A DNA stretch of 64,000 nt from Pediococcus cellicola (GCF_001438655.1 NZ_JQBR01000001.1:186001-250000), one strand, 5' to 3'. Numbered from the stretch's first letter, positions 55,361-64,000 are shown. Notes: generated from the sequence alone by a model not told the origin. A program made the numbers and translations.

Positions 55361-56572
55361 TCACGAAAAGCGTTTTGCCAAAATTTCTAATACTTTCTTT
55401 GCGATCATTTGTTTACTCATTTTTGGAATCGTAATATTGGCGTGCTGCCGCTGCAAAATAGTTACGGCGTTCTCACTCACATTAAACCCAATATCACCTC
55501 GTGAAACATCATTTGCAATAATAAAATCAGCACCTTTACTTGCCAATTTAGCTTCTGCATTTTGCAAAAGGTCGTCTGTTTCAGCAGCAAAACCAACTAC
55601 GATTTGTTTTTTTTTCTGTGCAGTTAAACTTTTTAAAATATCTGGTGTTTCTTTTAATTCCAGTGTAAATTGTTTCGTTTTACTATTTTTTTTAATTTTA
55701 TGGTCCACAAATTGCACTGGTTCATAATCAGAAACAGCCGCTGCCATGATTAAAATATCTGCATCCGCAAAATTTTGCTGAACCGCTTGTTGCATTTCGG
55801 TAACCGTTTCAACAGAAATCAAGTGCACACCTACTGGAACTGGCAACTGATTGGTGGTCGAAATCAGGGTAACTTCGGCACCACTAGCCCTAGCCACTTG
55901 GGCAAACGCATACCCCATTTTACCAGAGGAACGATTAGAAATATAACGAACCGGGTCAATATAGGCCCGAGTTCCTCCAGCCGTGATAAGAAACCGTTTA
56001 TGTTTAAGTCCTTGAAGTTGCTCATTTTTCTCCAGTAAATTGGTTTCAATAAAATTGAGCACCGCAAATGTATCAGGAAAACGTCCTTTCCCCGAGTATC
56101 CTTCGGCAAGCGGCCCATCATCTGGCGGCATAACTTGTATATCATCTTGCTTTAGCAAGTTTAAATTACGTTGTAGAGCCGGATTTTGCCACATATGATT
56201 ATTCATGGCAGGAATCACAAAAACCGGAGTTGAAACGGCCAATAGCGTTGTACTCACAAAGTCGTCTGCAATTCCATTAGCCATTTTGCCAACTATATTG
56301 GCCGTTGCTGGTGCAACAATCGCCAACTCTGTCCAATCAGCAAGTTCAACGTGGGCCACCGGACTTGAAGTCACCTGTTCAAATAAATCCGTTTGAACTG
56401 GATGTCCACTAATTGTTTGGAAAGTGGCCTTACCAACAAATCGCATAGCTTCTTTTGTCATCGCCACACGAACCTTTGCTCCTTTTTTTTGCAGGCTACG
56501 AATAAGGTCAATTACTTTATATATCGCAATGCCGCCGGTTATAAAAAAAGTAACATGTTTATCTTTCCACAT
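55361..56572 (-). CDS. coaBC: Bifunctional phosphopantothenoylcysteine decarboxylase / synthetase
   Basis: 403 aa. The FMN-dependent CoaC decarboxylase half (about 1-185) has FFITGGIAIYKVIDLI, APATANIVGKMANGIADD and PAMNNHMWQNPA. The CoaB synthetase half begins near 190 with RFLITAGGTRAYIDPVRYISNRSSGKM-like sequence and has AAAVSDYEP. Both steps belong to coenzyme A synthesis. Position behind gmk-rpoZ and before priA is standard. Confidence 0.95.
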   Translation of the reverse strand: MWKDKHVTFFITGGIAIYKVIDLIRSLQKKGAKVRVAMTKEAMRFVGKATFQTISGHPVQTDLFEQVTSSPVAHVELADWTELAIVAPATANIVGKMANGIADDFVSTTLLAVSTPVFVIPAMNNHMWQNPALQRNLNLLKQDDIQVMPPDDGPLAEGYSGKGRFPDTFAVLNFIETNLLEKNEQLQGLKHKRFLITAGGTRAYIDPVRYISNRSSGKMGYAFAQVARASGAEVTLISTTNQLPVPVGVHLISVETVTEMQQAVQQNFADADILIMAAAVSDYEPVQFVDHKIKKNSKTKQFTLELKETPDILKSLTAQKKKQIVVGFAAETDDLLQNAEAKLASKGADFIIANDVSRGDIGFNVSENAVTILQRQHANITIPKMSKQMIAKKVLEILAKRFS

Positions 56573-56603
56573 AAAACTTCTCCTCGTTAAGGTATAAAAA
56601 TCG

Positions 56604-56640
56604 AAAAAAGGTCTGAAAGAAAATTCTCCCAGGCCTTTAC
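56604..56640 (-). terminator. Terminator between rpoZ and coaBC
   Basis: On the minus strand AAAGGCCTGGGAG and CTTTCAGACCTTT form a stem with one mismatch and two wobbles, loop AATTTT, then TTTTTTCG. It lies 9 nt after rpoZ, so coaBC probably has its own promoter or depends on read-through. Confidence 0.8.
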
Positions 56641-56649
56641 ATCATAACT

Positions 56650-56859
56650 TTAAAATTCTGTTTTGTCAGGATCAATGACTACATCACCGGCAACGATCTC
56701 CTCAAGTGCTTGTCCAACACTTTTAGAAGACTCATACTTGTCTAAAAGCGGTTGCGAACCAGCATCTAATTCGTGCGCACGTTTACTGGCTAACATAATT
56801 AACGAGTATCGTGAATCTACCCGTTCTAATAAATCATCAACTGAGGGATATAAAATCAT
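56650..56859 (-). CDS. rpoZ: RNA polymerase omega subunit
   Basis: 69 aa. [28 protein letters not shown] is shared by all omega subunits (first motif residues 4-31). It supports RNA polymerase assembly. One base separates its ATG from the gmk stop, so the two are coupled. Confidence 0.95.
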   Translation of the reverse strand: MILYPSVDDLLERVDSRYSLIMLASKRAHELDAGSQPLLDKYESSKSVGQALEEIVAGDVVIDPDKTEF

Positions 56860-56860
56860 A

Positions 56861-57475
56861 TTATTTATCTCCTAACATTTCTTCATATTCTGGAAAAACA
56901 CGAGCTACTCTAAATCTCTCGCTTCTTATAATCGTCTTAATACTCTCAACAGCATTTTCAACTTTATCATTAACTACTGCAAAATCATAATCTTGCATCA
57001 TGCGGATTTCCTCAACAGCCTTTTTCATTCGCTTGTTGATTGTTTCCATATCTTCAGTACCACGATTAATGATTCGTTGTTTCAGCTCCATCAAATCAGG
57101 AGGGGTTAAGAAAACAAAAACACCATCTGGGGACTTCTTTCGTACCTGCAAAGCACCGTTAACTTCAATTTCCAAAAAAACATCTTTTCCTTGGTCTAAA
57201 GTCTCATTGACATATTTTAACGGCGTACCGTAATAATTGTCAACATACTTCGCATATTCTAACATCTGACCTGTTTCAATGTTATGCTCAAACTCTTCTT
57301 TAGAAACAAAGTAGTAATCCACACCATTGACTTCGCCTTCTCTGGGCTTTCGGGTCGTCATCGAGATCGAATACTGAAAATCATTCCCACCTTGGTCAAA
57401 GATTGCTTTACGTACCGTTCCTTTGCCAACTCCGGAGGGCCCGGATAAAACGATAAGCATTCCTCTTTTTGCCAT
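56861..57475 (-). CDS. gmk: Guanylate kinase
   Basis: 204 aa. Phosphorylates GMP to GDP. The P-loop [17 protein letters not shown] is at 9-25, then [19 protein letters not shown] and the lid with [10 protein letters not shown] good promoter lies 34 nt upstream of the ATG. No remA (ylzA) gene precedes it, unlike Bacillus. Confidence 0.97.
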   Translation of the reverse strand: MAKRGMLIVLSGPSGVGKGTVRKAIFDQGGNDFQYSISMTTRKPREGEVNGVDYYFVSKEEFEHNIETGQMLEYAKYVDNYYGTPLKYVNETLDQGKDVFLEIEVNGALQVRKKSPDGVFVFLTPPDLMELKQRIINRGTEDMETINKRMKKAVEEIRMMQDYDFAVVNDKVENAVESIKTIIRSERFRVARVFPEYEEMLGDK

Positions 57476-57508
57476 AATCTAAAATCTCCTAATTATAATG
57501 TAACTCCT

Positions 57509-57537
57509 ATTATCGCTTTTTTAAGCCTTATTTTCAA
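57509..57537 (-). promoter_or_regulatory. gmk-rpoZ promoter
   Basis: Minus strand TTGAAA (57537-57532), 17-bp spacer, GATAAT (57514-57509). Confidence 0.75.
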
Positions 57538-57570
57538 CTCTTAATCGCTTAATAAGCGAGACTTTTACAT

Positions 57571-57645
57571 ATTTATGAACACATTCATAAATAGTATTGC
57601 ATTTAAGAACGTTTGTTCGTATAATGTAAATACAAACAAACGTTC
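57571..57645 (+). promoter_or_regulatory. Promoter with paired LexA-like boxes and an upstream palindrome
   Basis: TTGCAT (57597-57602), 17 bp, TATAAT (57620-57625). The spacer holds GAACGTTTGTTC (57607-57618), which fits the Gram-positive LexA pattern GAAC-N4-GTTC. A second copy in opposite orientation ends the leader (AACAAACGTTC, 57635-57645), giving a perfect 11-bp inverted repeat around the -10. Upstream, ATTTATGAA (57571-57579) and TTCATAAAT (57584-57592) form another palindrome. Confidence 0.8.
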
Positions 57646-57656
57646 GAGGTGGAATC

Positions 57657-57971
57657 ATGGAAAACTTACAAATATCTCATAATCAAGTCGGAAAGATTGT
57701 TCGTAACTCGTATCAAAAGCTCTTTTCTGAACCAGAGTTACAAGGTATTGAACCCCAAATGCCCAAAGCTCAATTACGTCTTTTTCTGAAACAATCAATT
57801 GACCGAAAATATAGGGTCACTGTCCAATTCAATAGTCAGCATACAATTTATGAAACTACTGGTTCATTAACTGGTCTGCCATCAGATCGTTTCATCTTAA
57901 AAGATCGGCATCAAAACGTAACTTATCTTTTAAGTCTATCAGACATTCGCTTTATCAAAAAAGTGGACTAA
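57657..57971 (+). CDS. Small SOS-type protein, possibly YolD-like
   Basis: 104 aa. The N-terminal half is helical and polar. The C-terminal half (about 48-104) has the strand pattern VTVQF, TTGSLTG, DRFILKD and LSLSDIRFIKKV, resembling YolD-like proteins that accompany SOS-induced Y-family polymerases; this match is by eye and weak. Two LexA-like boxes flank its promoter, which supports a damage response. No umuC/uvrX gene is next to it. It converges on opuCD with 4 nt between stops and no visible terminator. Confidence 0.6.
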   Translation: MENLQISHNQVGKIVRNSYQKLFSEPELQGIEPQMPKAQLRLFLKQSIDRKYRVTVQFNSQHTIYETTGSLTGLPSDRFILKDRHQNVTYLLSLSDIRFIKKVD

Positions 57972-57975
57972 GCTT

Positions 57976-58647
57976 TTATTTACTTGTCTTAGCACGCTTA
58001 TAGGCAGGATCCAAGCGGTTCTGTAGCCACCCCAAGACAAGATCAGAAATAATTGCCATTAAGGCTGTTGGAAGTGCTCCAGCCAAAATAATTGCTCCGC
58101 CATTTGTCGCATTGGTGCCACGAATAATAATATCACCAAGACCGCCAGCACCCACGAAAGTACCAATGGCCGTGATTCCAATTGCTAAAACTAAAGCATT
58201 CCTTATTCCGGCCATAATAACTGACATTGAGAGCGGCAATTCTACCATATACAGTAATTGAAAACGTGTCATTCCCATTCCTTTTCCGGAATCCAAAATA
58301 CTGGCGTCCACACTTTCCATACCACTATAAGTATTCTTGATAATTGGTAATAACGCATATAAAAAAACGGTGGCAATAACTGTATTTACACCTAACCCTA
58401 AGCCCAGCATAATAATGGACAGCATGGCTAATGATGGCACCGTTTGAATCACATTTGCAATCCCAATGACGGTGGTGCTTAACTTGGAATGTCTGGAAAT
58501 AAGGATACCCAAAGGAATGCCAACTATTGCCGCAAATAGAACACCATAAATTGAAATCAAGAAATGCCGGCTAAACTGTGACAACACGTACATGCCATTG
58601 TGTGAAAAATAGTAAATTAATTGTTGAAAAATGTTTAAATCGGTCAT
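57976..58647 (-). CDS. opuCD: Osmoprotectant ABC transporter permease OpuCD
   Basis: 223 aa, about five or six membrane segments. The permease loop for ATPase contact, with GKGMGMTRFQLLYMVELPLSM, is the EAA motif of the OpuC/ProW family. It should pair with OpuCB in importing glycine betaine, carnitine or choline. Its ATG lies directly beside the opuCC stop; it is the last gene of opuCABCD. Confidence 0.93.
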   Translation of the reverse strand: MTDLNIFQQLIYYFSHNGMYVLSQFSRHFLISIYGVLFAAIVGIPLGILISRHSKLSTTVIGIANVIQTVPSLAMLSIIMLGLGLGVNTVIATVFLYALLPIIKNTYSGMESVDASILDSGKGMGMTRFQLLYMVELPLSMSVIMAGIRNALVLAIGITAIGTFVGAGGLGDIIIRGTNATNGGAIILAGALPTALMAIISDLVLGWLQNRLDPAYKRAKTSK

Positions 58648-59583
58648 TTATTGATCACCCTTTCCATCAAAATAATGGTGTTGTACTAAAAATCGATGGG
58701 CTACGACTTGTGGTTCAATCAGTTGATTATCAACCTCCGCATTCAATTCTTGCATTGTGCTCAACGAAATTTGCCCCTTTAACTTAAGAAAAACGTTTTT
58801 CAATTCTGGATGCTTCTTCAAAATTTTATTAGTTGCTAGTGGGCTCGCATCATAAGGTGGGAAGAAATGTTTATTATCTTTCAAAACCTTCAAATCATAG
58901 CTCTTAATGCGCCCGTCAGTCGAGTACCCTAATACAGCATTCATTTTTCCGGATTGCACAGCACTATACACTAAGCCGATTTGCATTGGATAAACCTTCT
59001 GAAATTGAAAACCATAGCTACGAATGAACCCATCATAGCCATCTCCCTTACGGTTAATCCAAATCTGATCTGCACCAACTGTCATATTAGGAGCCAACTT
59101 TTTCAAATCACTAACTGTATTCAAATGCGCTTGACGCGCAAGTTTACCGGTAACCATAAAAGCATACGTATCAGCAAATCCGTATGAAGGAAAATAAGTC
59201 ATGTGATACTTATCACGATATATCTCACGAACTTTTCTTGTTGCTACTTTTGGATTTTTAATAGCTTCTTGATTAAAAATTGTCGTTAAATCTGTCCCGC
59301 TATATCGAATGGCAGAAATATCTGCGTTGCCATTTTTGACAGCTTGAAAACTCACTGACCCTGAGCCTAAATTATTAATTAGCGTCGTCTTCAAATTTGT
59401 ATCATGTTGAATCAAATCAGAAAGCATGTACGCCATAATTTGCTGCTCTGTTGTATTTTGAGCCGCAATGCGAACCGTATCATTAGCGGACGAATTCAAA
59501 CCTGGGAAGCCACAACCACTTAAAACTAACGTCGACACAAGCAACAATAATGCAGCTTTAAATAATCGAACTATTTTTTTCAT
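58648..59583 (-). CDS. opuCC: Osmoprotectant-binding lipoprotein OpuCC
   Basis: 311 aa. The lipoprotein signal peptide has the lipobox LSGC (Cys 24), matured by LspA, also encoded here. The rest is an OpuAC-type binding domain (VRIAAQNTTEQQIMAYMLSD at its start, GADQIWINRKGDGY in the middle). It binds quaternary amines outside the membrane and delivers them to OpuCB/OpuCD. The ligand range is not readable. Confidence 0.93.
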   Translation of the reverse strand: MKKIVRLFKAALLLLVSTLVLSGCGFPGLNSSANDTVRIAAQNTTEQQIMAYMLSDLIQHDTNLKTTLINNLGSGSVSFQAVKNGNADISAIRYSGTDLTTIFNQEAIKNPKVATRKVREIYRDKYHMTYFPSYGFADTYAFMVTGKLARQAHLNTVSDLKKLAPNMTVGADQIWINRKGDGYDGFIRSYGFQFQKVYPMQIGLVYSAVQSGKMNAVLGYSTDGRIKSYDLKVLKDNKHFFPPYDASPLATNKILKKHPELKNVFLKLKGQISLSTMQELNAEVDNQLIEPQVVAHRFLVQHHYFDGKGDQ

Positions 59584-59596
59584 TGTGATCCCCCCT

Positions 59597-60235
59597 CTAT
59601 AATTTTGCGTGACTGGTTGTCTTAGGCGTAAGTTGTACTTCCAGCTTACCTAACAACCAATCAACTAAAAGCGCTAATAAAATTACGGGAATCGAGCCAC
59701 CAAGAATGAGATCAGTACGGTAAAGGTTCAGACCGTTGAAAATAAAGTCACCAAGACCACCCGCGCCAATATATGACGCTAAGGCTGTCCACGCGATTAC
59801 ATAAGTTGCTGAAAGTCGAATTCCACTCATAATCACCGGGACGGCCATTGGCAGCTCAACTTTAATAATGGACTGCAAACTAGTCATTCCCATTCCCTTT
59901 GCAGCATCTTTTAAACTTGGGTCTACGCCATTTAAGCCAAGGTAAGTATTTCTTAAAATAGGTAGAAGTGAATAGATAAATAACGCCACAATTGCAGGAA
60001 TTGCACCAATTCCAAAGATTGGAATCATCATTGCTAACAATGCTAATGCAGGAATTGTTTGCAAAACACTGGCGATTTCAATGATAACTGTCGATGCTTT
60101 TTTCAATCGAGTCAGCATAACACCTAACGGCACCGCTATCAGAACTCCTAAAGCTAATGCAATTCCAGAAATATAAATATGCTGCCAAATCTTATAAAGC
60201 AACTGACCCCCATAAGTTTGAATAAAGGTAATCAC
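59597..60235 (-). CDS. opuCB: Osmoprotectant ABC transporter permease OpuCB
   Basis: 212 aa, about five to six membrane segments, with the contact loop [21 protein letters not shown]. It is similar in layout to OpuCD. It overlaps the opuCA stop by four bases (ATGA) and is followed by opuCC after 13 nt. Confidence 0.93.
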   Translation of the reverse strand: MITFIQTYGGQLLYKIWQHIYISGIALALGVLIAVPLGVMLTRLKKASTVIIEIASVLQTIPALALLAMMIPIFGIGAIPAIVALFIYSLLPILRNTYLGLNGVDPSLKDAAKGMGMTSLQSIIKVELPMAVPVIMSGIRLSATYVIAWTALASYIGAGGLGDFIFNGLNLYRTDLILGGSIPVILLALLVDWLLGKLEVQLTPKTTSHAKL

Positions 60236-61428
60236 GGTTTACCGTCACCTACCTTCTGTTCTTCTTTTATATCGGTCACAGGTTCCTTTTTAGTGTGTGC
60301 AGTGGCATCAGGTTCCCCCCAAAGCGCATCATACACAATATCCACCAGTGAAGCTCGAGTGACAATCCCCACTAATTTTTTGTCCTGATCGACAACTGGC
60401 ACGTTTTTATAACCTCGTTTTAAAATTCTTTCAACAGTATCTCGGATAATTGAATTTTCGTTTACATAAAAGACTTTACGGGTCATAACATCATCAACAC
60501 TTGTAGCCGTATTATAGTTATAATCAATTTGTTCAATATCAACATAACCCTTAAGGATACCCATATCATCTGTGACTAACAAAGTATCAACCCGTTTTTC
60601 ATGCATTAATTTTAGCGCTTCTTTTAGCGAACGACCAGGTGTGATCGAAACGGCATTATTGTACATGACCTGACCAACAGTTGTAATGCTTGGTTTAGCT
60701 TGGATTAATCGGTCTTTTCCTATTAAATTCTCCACAAATTCATTAGCCGGATGTTGCAAAATTTCGTCTGGCGTTGCAACCTGAACCATTTTTCCGTGAC
60801 TCATCACAACAATTCGGGTTGCCAATTTTAGCGCTTCATCCATATCATGCGTCACAAAGATTAACGTTTTTCCTAACCGCTCTTGTAAATCCTTGACAAA
60901 ATCTTGTAAAGATTCTCTCGTAATTGGATCTAAAGCTCCGAAGGGTTCATCCATTAAAATTAAATCCTGGTCTGCTGCTAAAGCTCTTACAACACCAATC
61001 CGTTGCTGTTGACCACCTGATAATTCAGAAGGATAGCGGTCTAAATAGTCTTCAGGCAACTCAACCATTTTAATCATTTCTTTAGCCCGTTCATTACGTT
61101 TATCCTCAGACCACTTAAGTAACTTTGGTACAATCGTAATATTGTCTCGAATTGTCATGTGTGGCATTAAGCCAATATTTTGAATCACATATCCAATTTT
61201 TCGTCTCAATTTAACGGGATCGGCTTTCAAAACATCTTCACCTTCTAATTCAATTGACCCACTAGAAGGATTCAACATTCGGTTAATCATACGCATCGTA
61301 GTTGTTTTACCTGAACCAGATGTTCCAATAAAACAGATGAATTCACCCTTTGCAACGCTGAGATTAAAATCATCAACGGCTTTTTTACCTCCATAGACCT
61401 TAGAGAGATGTTTCATTTCTAAAAACAC
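60232..61428 (-). CDS. opuCA: Osmoprotectant ABC transporter ATPase OpuCA
   Basis: 398 aa. ABC domain with Walker [15 protein letters not shown], signature [15 protein letters not shown] and Walker [15 protein letters not shown], then two C-terminal CBS domains (about 255-370) used in this family for ionic-strength sensing. I choose the GTG at 61428: GGAG lies nine bases upstream and the product starts [14 protein letters not shown]. The frame is open to 61581, but that would run through the recN terminator and overlap recN. Confidence 0.92.
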   Translation of the reverse strand: MFLEMKHLSKVYGGKKAVDDFNLSVAKGEFICFIGTSGSGKTTTMRMINRMLNPSSGSIELEGEDVLKADPVKLRRKIGYVIQNIGLMPHMTIRDNITIVPKLLKWSEDKRNERAKEMIKMVELPEDYLDRYPSELSGGQQQRIGVVRALAADQDLILMDEPFGALDPITRESLQDFVKDLQERLGKTLIFVTHDMDEALKLATRIVVMSHGKMVQVATPDEILQHPANEFVENLIGKDRLIQAKPSITTVGQVMYNNAVSITPGRSLKEALKLMHEKRVDTLLVTDDMGILKGYVDIEQIDYNYNTATSVDDVMTRKVFYVNENSIIRDTVERILKRGYKNVPVVDQDKKLVGIVTRASLVDIVYDALWGEPDATAHTKKEPVTDIKEEQKVGDGKP

Positions 61429-61530
61429 ATAAGTCAACTCCATTCTTTTAAGTGCAACCAGTTCCATGGTATCGTACCTACCGGTGTTGCTGCAAATATT
61501 AAGCCCGAAAAAACAAGATTTTAACAAAAT

Positions 61531-61577
61531 AAAAAAGGAACTTTTAAGACGAATGTGCCATCTTAAGAAGTTCCTTT
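61531..61577 (-). terminator. Terminator overlapping the recN stop
   Basis: On the minus strand AAGGAACTT-C-TTAAGA (coding for the last recN codons) pairs with TCTTAAAAGTTCCTT, 15 bp with one bulged C, followed by TTTTTTATTTTG. The loop contains the recN terminal codons. The opuC operon starts about 100 nt further on. Confidence 0.88.
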
Positions 61578-63229
61578 GCATGTTGAATACTCAATTTAGT
61601 AACCGTACTGCCTGCTAGCATTCTGGCTAATTCCTGAATACGTCCATTTTCATCCAAAACAGTCAGCTTAGTTTCAGTACGTTTATTCTTAATTTCCTTA
61701 GCAATAAAAAATTGATGATCTGCCTCAGCCGCAACTTGGGGTAGATGTGTAATACATAAAACTTGAGAATAACTCGCAATTAATTTAATTTTTTCAGCAA
61801 TTGCTTGAGCAACTCGACCACTTACGCCTGTATCCACCTCATCAAAAATAATACTTGTGACTCCTTGTGATTTGGCAAAAATCGTCTTCAAAGCCAGCAT
61901 AATTCGGGAAAGTTCACCTCCAGATGCAATTCGAGATAAAGGACCCATTGTTTCACCAGGATTCGTTCGAAGATAAAACTCCACGGAATCAATGCCAGTT
62001 GCTTTAAACTTTTCGGTCTTCTCCTCACCAAAGTGAACTTCAAACTCTGCTTTATCCATATACAACTGTTTCAGTTGCTCATGAACAGCCGATTGCAGCT
62101 CATGAGCTGCTTTTTTTCGGGCAATCGAGAGTTGACCAGCAAAATTCTTTAGCTGTACCTCAAGCTGTTGTATTTGATTCTCCATTTGATCTTCATCAGA
62201 TTCCGAGTCAACCATACTGTGTAACTCTTTTGATACTTTTTGATCATATTTTAAAATCTGCTCAACAGTATCTCCATATTTTCGCTTTAATTGATAAATT
62301 TCTTCAAGGCGCTTTTCCACCTGGTCCAACTTACCTTCGTCCCATTCCATACTATCCATTTCACTGCTGATTTCACTGGCCGCATCCTGTAATTGATAGT
62401 ACGCAGAAGCCACTACGCCAGAAATAGCTTTGTATTTATCGTTAAGATCTTCAATATCCCGTAAAGCATTCATAGCTTCACCAGCCGTATCAATAGCGCC
62501 TTGTGATTCCTCGCTCTCTAATGCTAACTGTGCCGTCTGCAAAGCAGTGCTAATTTTTTGGTAATTCTCAAGCAACTCTTTTTGCGAGTTTAATTTTTCC
62601 TCTTCACCTACTTGTAAATTAGCATCTTCAATTTCTTTAACTTGAAAGCGCAACATATCAACACGTTGAGCCCATTCTTTTTCATTAGCTTTTTTTTGAT
62701 CAAACTTCTTTCTTAAAGATTGATAAGCAAAAAACACTTCCTGATACTGTTTTAACAATGGCTGTATTTTGTGACGCGCAAACTCATCGAGCATCCCCAA
62801 GTGTTTTTCGGGCTGCATCAACTCTTGATGCTCATTTTGTCCATGAATATCAATAAGTGTTTCACCAATCCGTTTCAAAACAGTCGTATTTACAAGTGAA
62901 CCATTAATACGGCAGACGTTTCGCCCGCTGATTTGCAACTCTCGCTGTAAAATAAGTGTTGTGTCCGCGTGCTCGATCCCATATTGATCTAATAAAGCCA
63001 TGGTCTCTGGATTCTTATTGATACTAAACATTCCTTGTAGAATTGCTTTTTTAGCACCCTTACGAATAAAGTCTACCGATCCTCTACCACCAGCAAGCAG
63101 CCCGACAGCATCGATGATAATCGATTTTCCGGCTCCCGTCTCACCGGTCAAAACAGTCATACCTGAATCAAATTCAACATTTAAGCGTTCAATAATCGCA
63201 AAATTTTGAATGGATAACTCCTGTAGCAT
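61544..63229 (-). CDS. recN: DNA repair protein RecN
   Basis: 561 aa SMC-like ATPase for double-strand break repair. Walker A LTGETGAGKSIIIDAV near residue 30, coiled coils over about 150-370, then IASGGELSRIMLALK and Walker B IIFDEVDTGVSG. The ATG at 63229 follows GGTGAGGAC. It sits 26 nt behind argR in the usual tlyA-argR-recN order. The gene after it is opuCA rather than gmk. Confidence 0.96.
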   Translation of the reverse strand: MLQELSIQNFAIIERLNVEFDSGMTVLTGETGAGKSIIIDAVGLLAGGRGSVDFIRKGAKKAILQGMFSINKNPETMALLDQYGIEHADTTLILQRELQISGRNVCRINGSLVNTTVLKRIGETLIDIHGQNEHQELMQPEKHLGMLDEFARHKIQPLLKQYQEVFFAYQSLRKKFDQKKANEKEWAQRVDMLRFQVKEIEDANLQVGEEEKLNSQKELLENYQKISTALQTAQLALESEESQGAIDTAGEAMNALRDIEDLNDKYKAISGVVASAYYQLQDAASEISSEMDSMEWDEGKLDQVEKRLEEIYQLKRKYGDTVEQILKYDQKVSKELHSMVDSESDEDQMENQIQQLEVQLKNFAGQLSIARKKAAHELQSAVHEQLKQLYMDKAEFEVHFGEEKTEKFKATGIDSVEFYLRTNPGETMGPLSRIASGGELSRIMLALKTIFAKSQGVTSIIFDEVDTGVSGRVAQAIAEKIKLIASYSQVLCITHLPQVAAEADHQFFIAKEIKNKRTETKLTVLDENGRIQELARMLAGSTVTKLSIQHAKELLKMAHSS

Positions 63230-63255
63230 GTCCTCACCCCACCAACTTAAATAGC

Positions 63256-63717
63256 TTAAATCGTATTTGCCAGCATTTCTGTAATCAATTCCTTCACTCT
63301 TAGAACACCTTCATGACTTGTTGTCACAATCAGTACAGAACCATCATCACTAATAGCACCCAAAATATCTTCATGATTTAGCTGATTCACCAAACTTGCA
63401 ATGGCGGGCCCACTACCTGGTTGGACTGCTAGAAAAATAAAGCTTTCACTACTTGTCACTTTCTGCAAAGATGCTTGCAAGGTTGCTTTAAGCTTTAATT
63501 TAATGTCCTCATCTTTTTTTGGCGGTAAGGCATAATGATAGCCACCATCTTTTGAGGGCAACTTTACCAACTGCATGTCGCGAATATCACGAGAAATTGT
63601 GGCTTGAGTGACTTCAATGCCACTTTCTTGTAAATAAGTCACCAAATCTTCTTGCTTTTGCACGTCATTTTCTTCTAAGATCTTTTCAATATGTTTTTGC
63701 CGCTCACTTTTTTTCAT
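63256..63717 (-). CDS. argR: Arginine repressor-family regulator
   Basis: 153 aa. An N-terminal winged helix (SERQKHIEKILEENDV, EVTQATISRDIRDM with its recognition helix) and a C-terminal oligomerisation/arginine-binding domain (ISDDGSVLIVTTSHEG). The ATG at 63717 lies eight bases behind AGAGGT; the ATG at 63723 is too close. Firmicutes have several ArgR paralogues (including AhrC); which regulon this copy controls is not visible. carA, in the window, could be a target. Confidence 0.93.
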   Translation of the reverse strand: MKKSERQKHIEKILEENDVQKQEDLVTYLQESGIEVTQATISRDIRDMQLVKLPSKDGGYHYALPPKKDEDIKLKLKATLQASLQKVTSSESFIFLAVQPGSGPAIASLVNQLNHEDILGAISDDGSVLIVTTSHEGVLRVKELITEMLANTI

Positions 63718-63731
63718 CCACATTGACCTCT

Positions 63732-64000
63732 TTATTCCGCTTTTTGATGATTCAATTGGGCATAGGCTGCAGCCAACGTTTTCTCGATTGAAACTGATTT
63801 TTCAATAGCTGGTAGCTTATCAGTTGCAACCAAGTGAACTAGAAATTCAATATTGCCTTCGCCGCCTTTAATCGGTGAGAAATCTAAGCCTTTTACTTGA
63901 TAACCATTATCAACCGCCATATTTAAGGTGTTTTCTAAAACTTCCTCATGAGTTTTGGGATCACGAACAATTCCATGTTTGCCTACCTTGTCTTTGCCAG
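63732..64000 (-). CDS. TlyA-family rRNA (cytidine-2'-O)-methyltransferase, C-terminal part
   Basis: Only the last 89 codons or so lie in the window. The visible part KVGKHGIVRDPKTHEEV, then GLDFSPIKGGEGNIEFLVHL is the C-terminal end of TlyA/YqxC proteins, which have an S4 domain and an FtsJ-like methyltransferase. The S4 domain and start are beyond the right edge. It is 14 nt upstream of argR. Confidence 0.9.
   Translation of the reverse strand, partial: GKDKVGKHGIVRDPKTHEEVLENTLNMAVDNGYQVKGLDFSPIKGGEGNIEFLVHLVATDKLPAIEKSVSIEKTLAAAYAQLNHQKAE

Noticed and set aside
61429-61581. Extended N-terminus for OpuCA
   Set aside because: Extra residues match no ABC protein and would be read through the recN terminator and stop region; GTG 61428 has a proper ribosome site.

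Overview
The window is ordinary chromosome from a low-GC Gram-positive bacterium, most likely a member of the Lactobacillaceae. Support for this comes from a complete bacterial mevalonate block (mvk-mvaD-mvaK2 plus the FMN-type isomerase fni), a type B RNase P RNA, GpsB, RecU-PBP1A, DnaD, an OpuCABCD-type osmolyte importer, EbsA- and YjeM-like proteins, frequent TTG/GTG starts with strong GGAGG-type ribosome sites, and gene orders typical of lactobacilli. I cannot fix the genus from sequence alone. There are no rRNAs, tRNAs, insertion sequences, prophage genes or CRISPR arrays.

Layout. 1-6880 (minus strand): THUMP methyltransferase, FAD oxidoreductase, EbsA-like protein, fhs, lspA, an rluD-type pseudouridine synthase, pyrR and the start of carA. 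They are nearly contiguous and lie directly behind rnpB (6952-7335). 7345-16825: gpsB and ypsA, the divergent recU-pbp1A pair, then dnaD-asnS-ypmB-dinG, the order known from Bacillus. 17131-21209: the mevalonate operon for isoprenoid precursors. 21346-28077: a more variable stretch with an rRNA m5C methyltransferase, a HAD phosphatase, a tautomerase, a C69 dipeptidase plus amino-acid permease, a small membrane protein and a matrixin-type metalloprotease. 28278-30613: rpsP-khpA-rimM-trmD-rplS, with a terminator-like hairpin after khpA and an L19-type leader before rplS. 30742-32563: a divergent pair, a zinc-ribbon membrane protein and a stand-alone EAL-domain protein, lying between rpsP and ffh. 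32679-45569: ffh-ylxM-ftsY-smc-rnc, acpP-plsX-recG and fakA-asp23. 45908-57475: rpmB, then thiN-rpe-rsgA-prkC-stp-rsmB-fmt-priA-coaBC-rpoZ-gmk. 57657-61428: a small SOS-type gene and opuCABCD between gmk and recN. 61544-64000: recN-argR-tlyA (partial).

Most of the window is conserved housekeeping sequence, so the unusual signals are regulatory. The best is the divergent zinc-ribbon/EAL locus. Its two promoters share an 11-bp inverted element. The EAL gene also has a short leader that ends in a strong intrinsic terminator just before the ribosome site, with mutually exclusive upstream pairings: a candidate undescribed cis-regulatory RNA. Second is the small gene at 57657, driven by a near-consensus promoter carrying two inverted LexA-like boxes, with a weakly YolD-like product and no adjacent polymerase. 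Other points are terminators that overlap stop codons (khpA, recN), palindromes over the recU and asp23 promoters, and the absence of room for a promoter between rnpB and the eight-gene cluster behind it.
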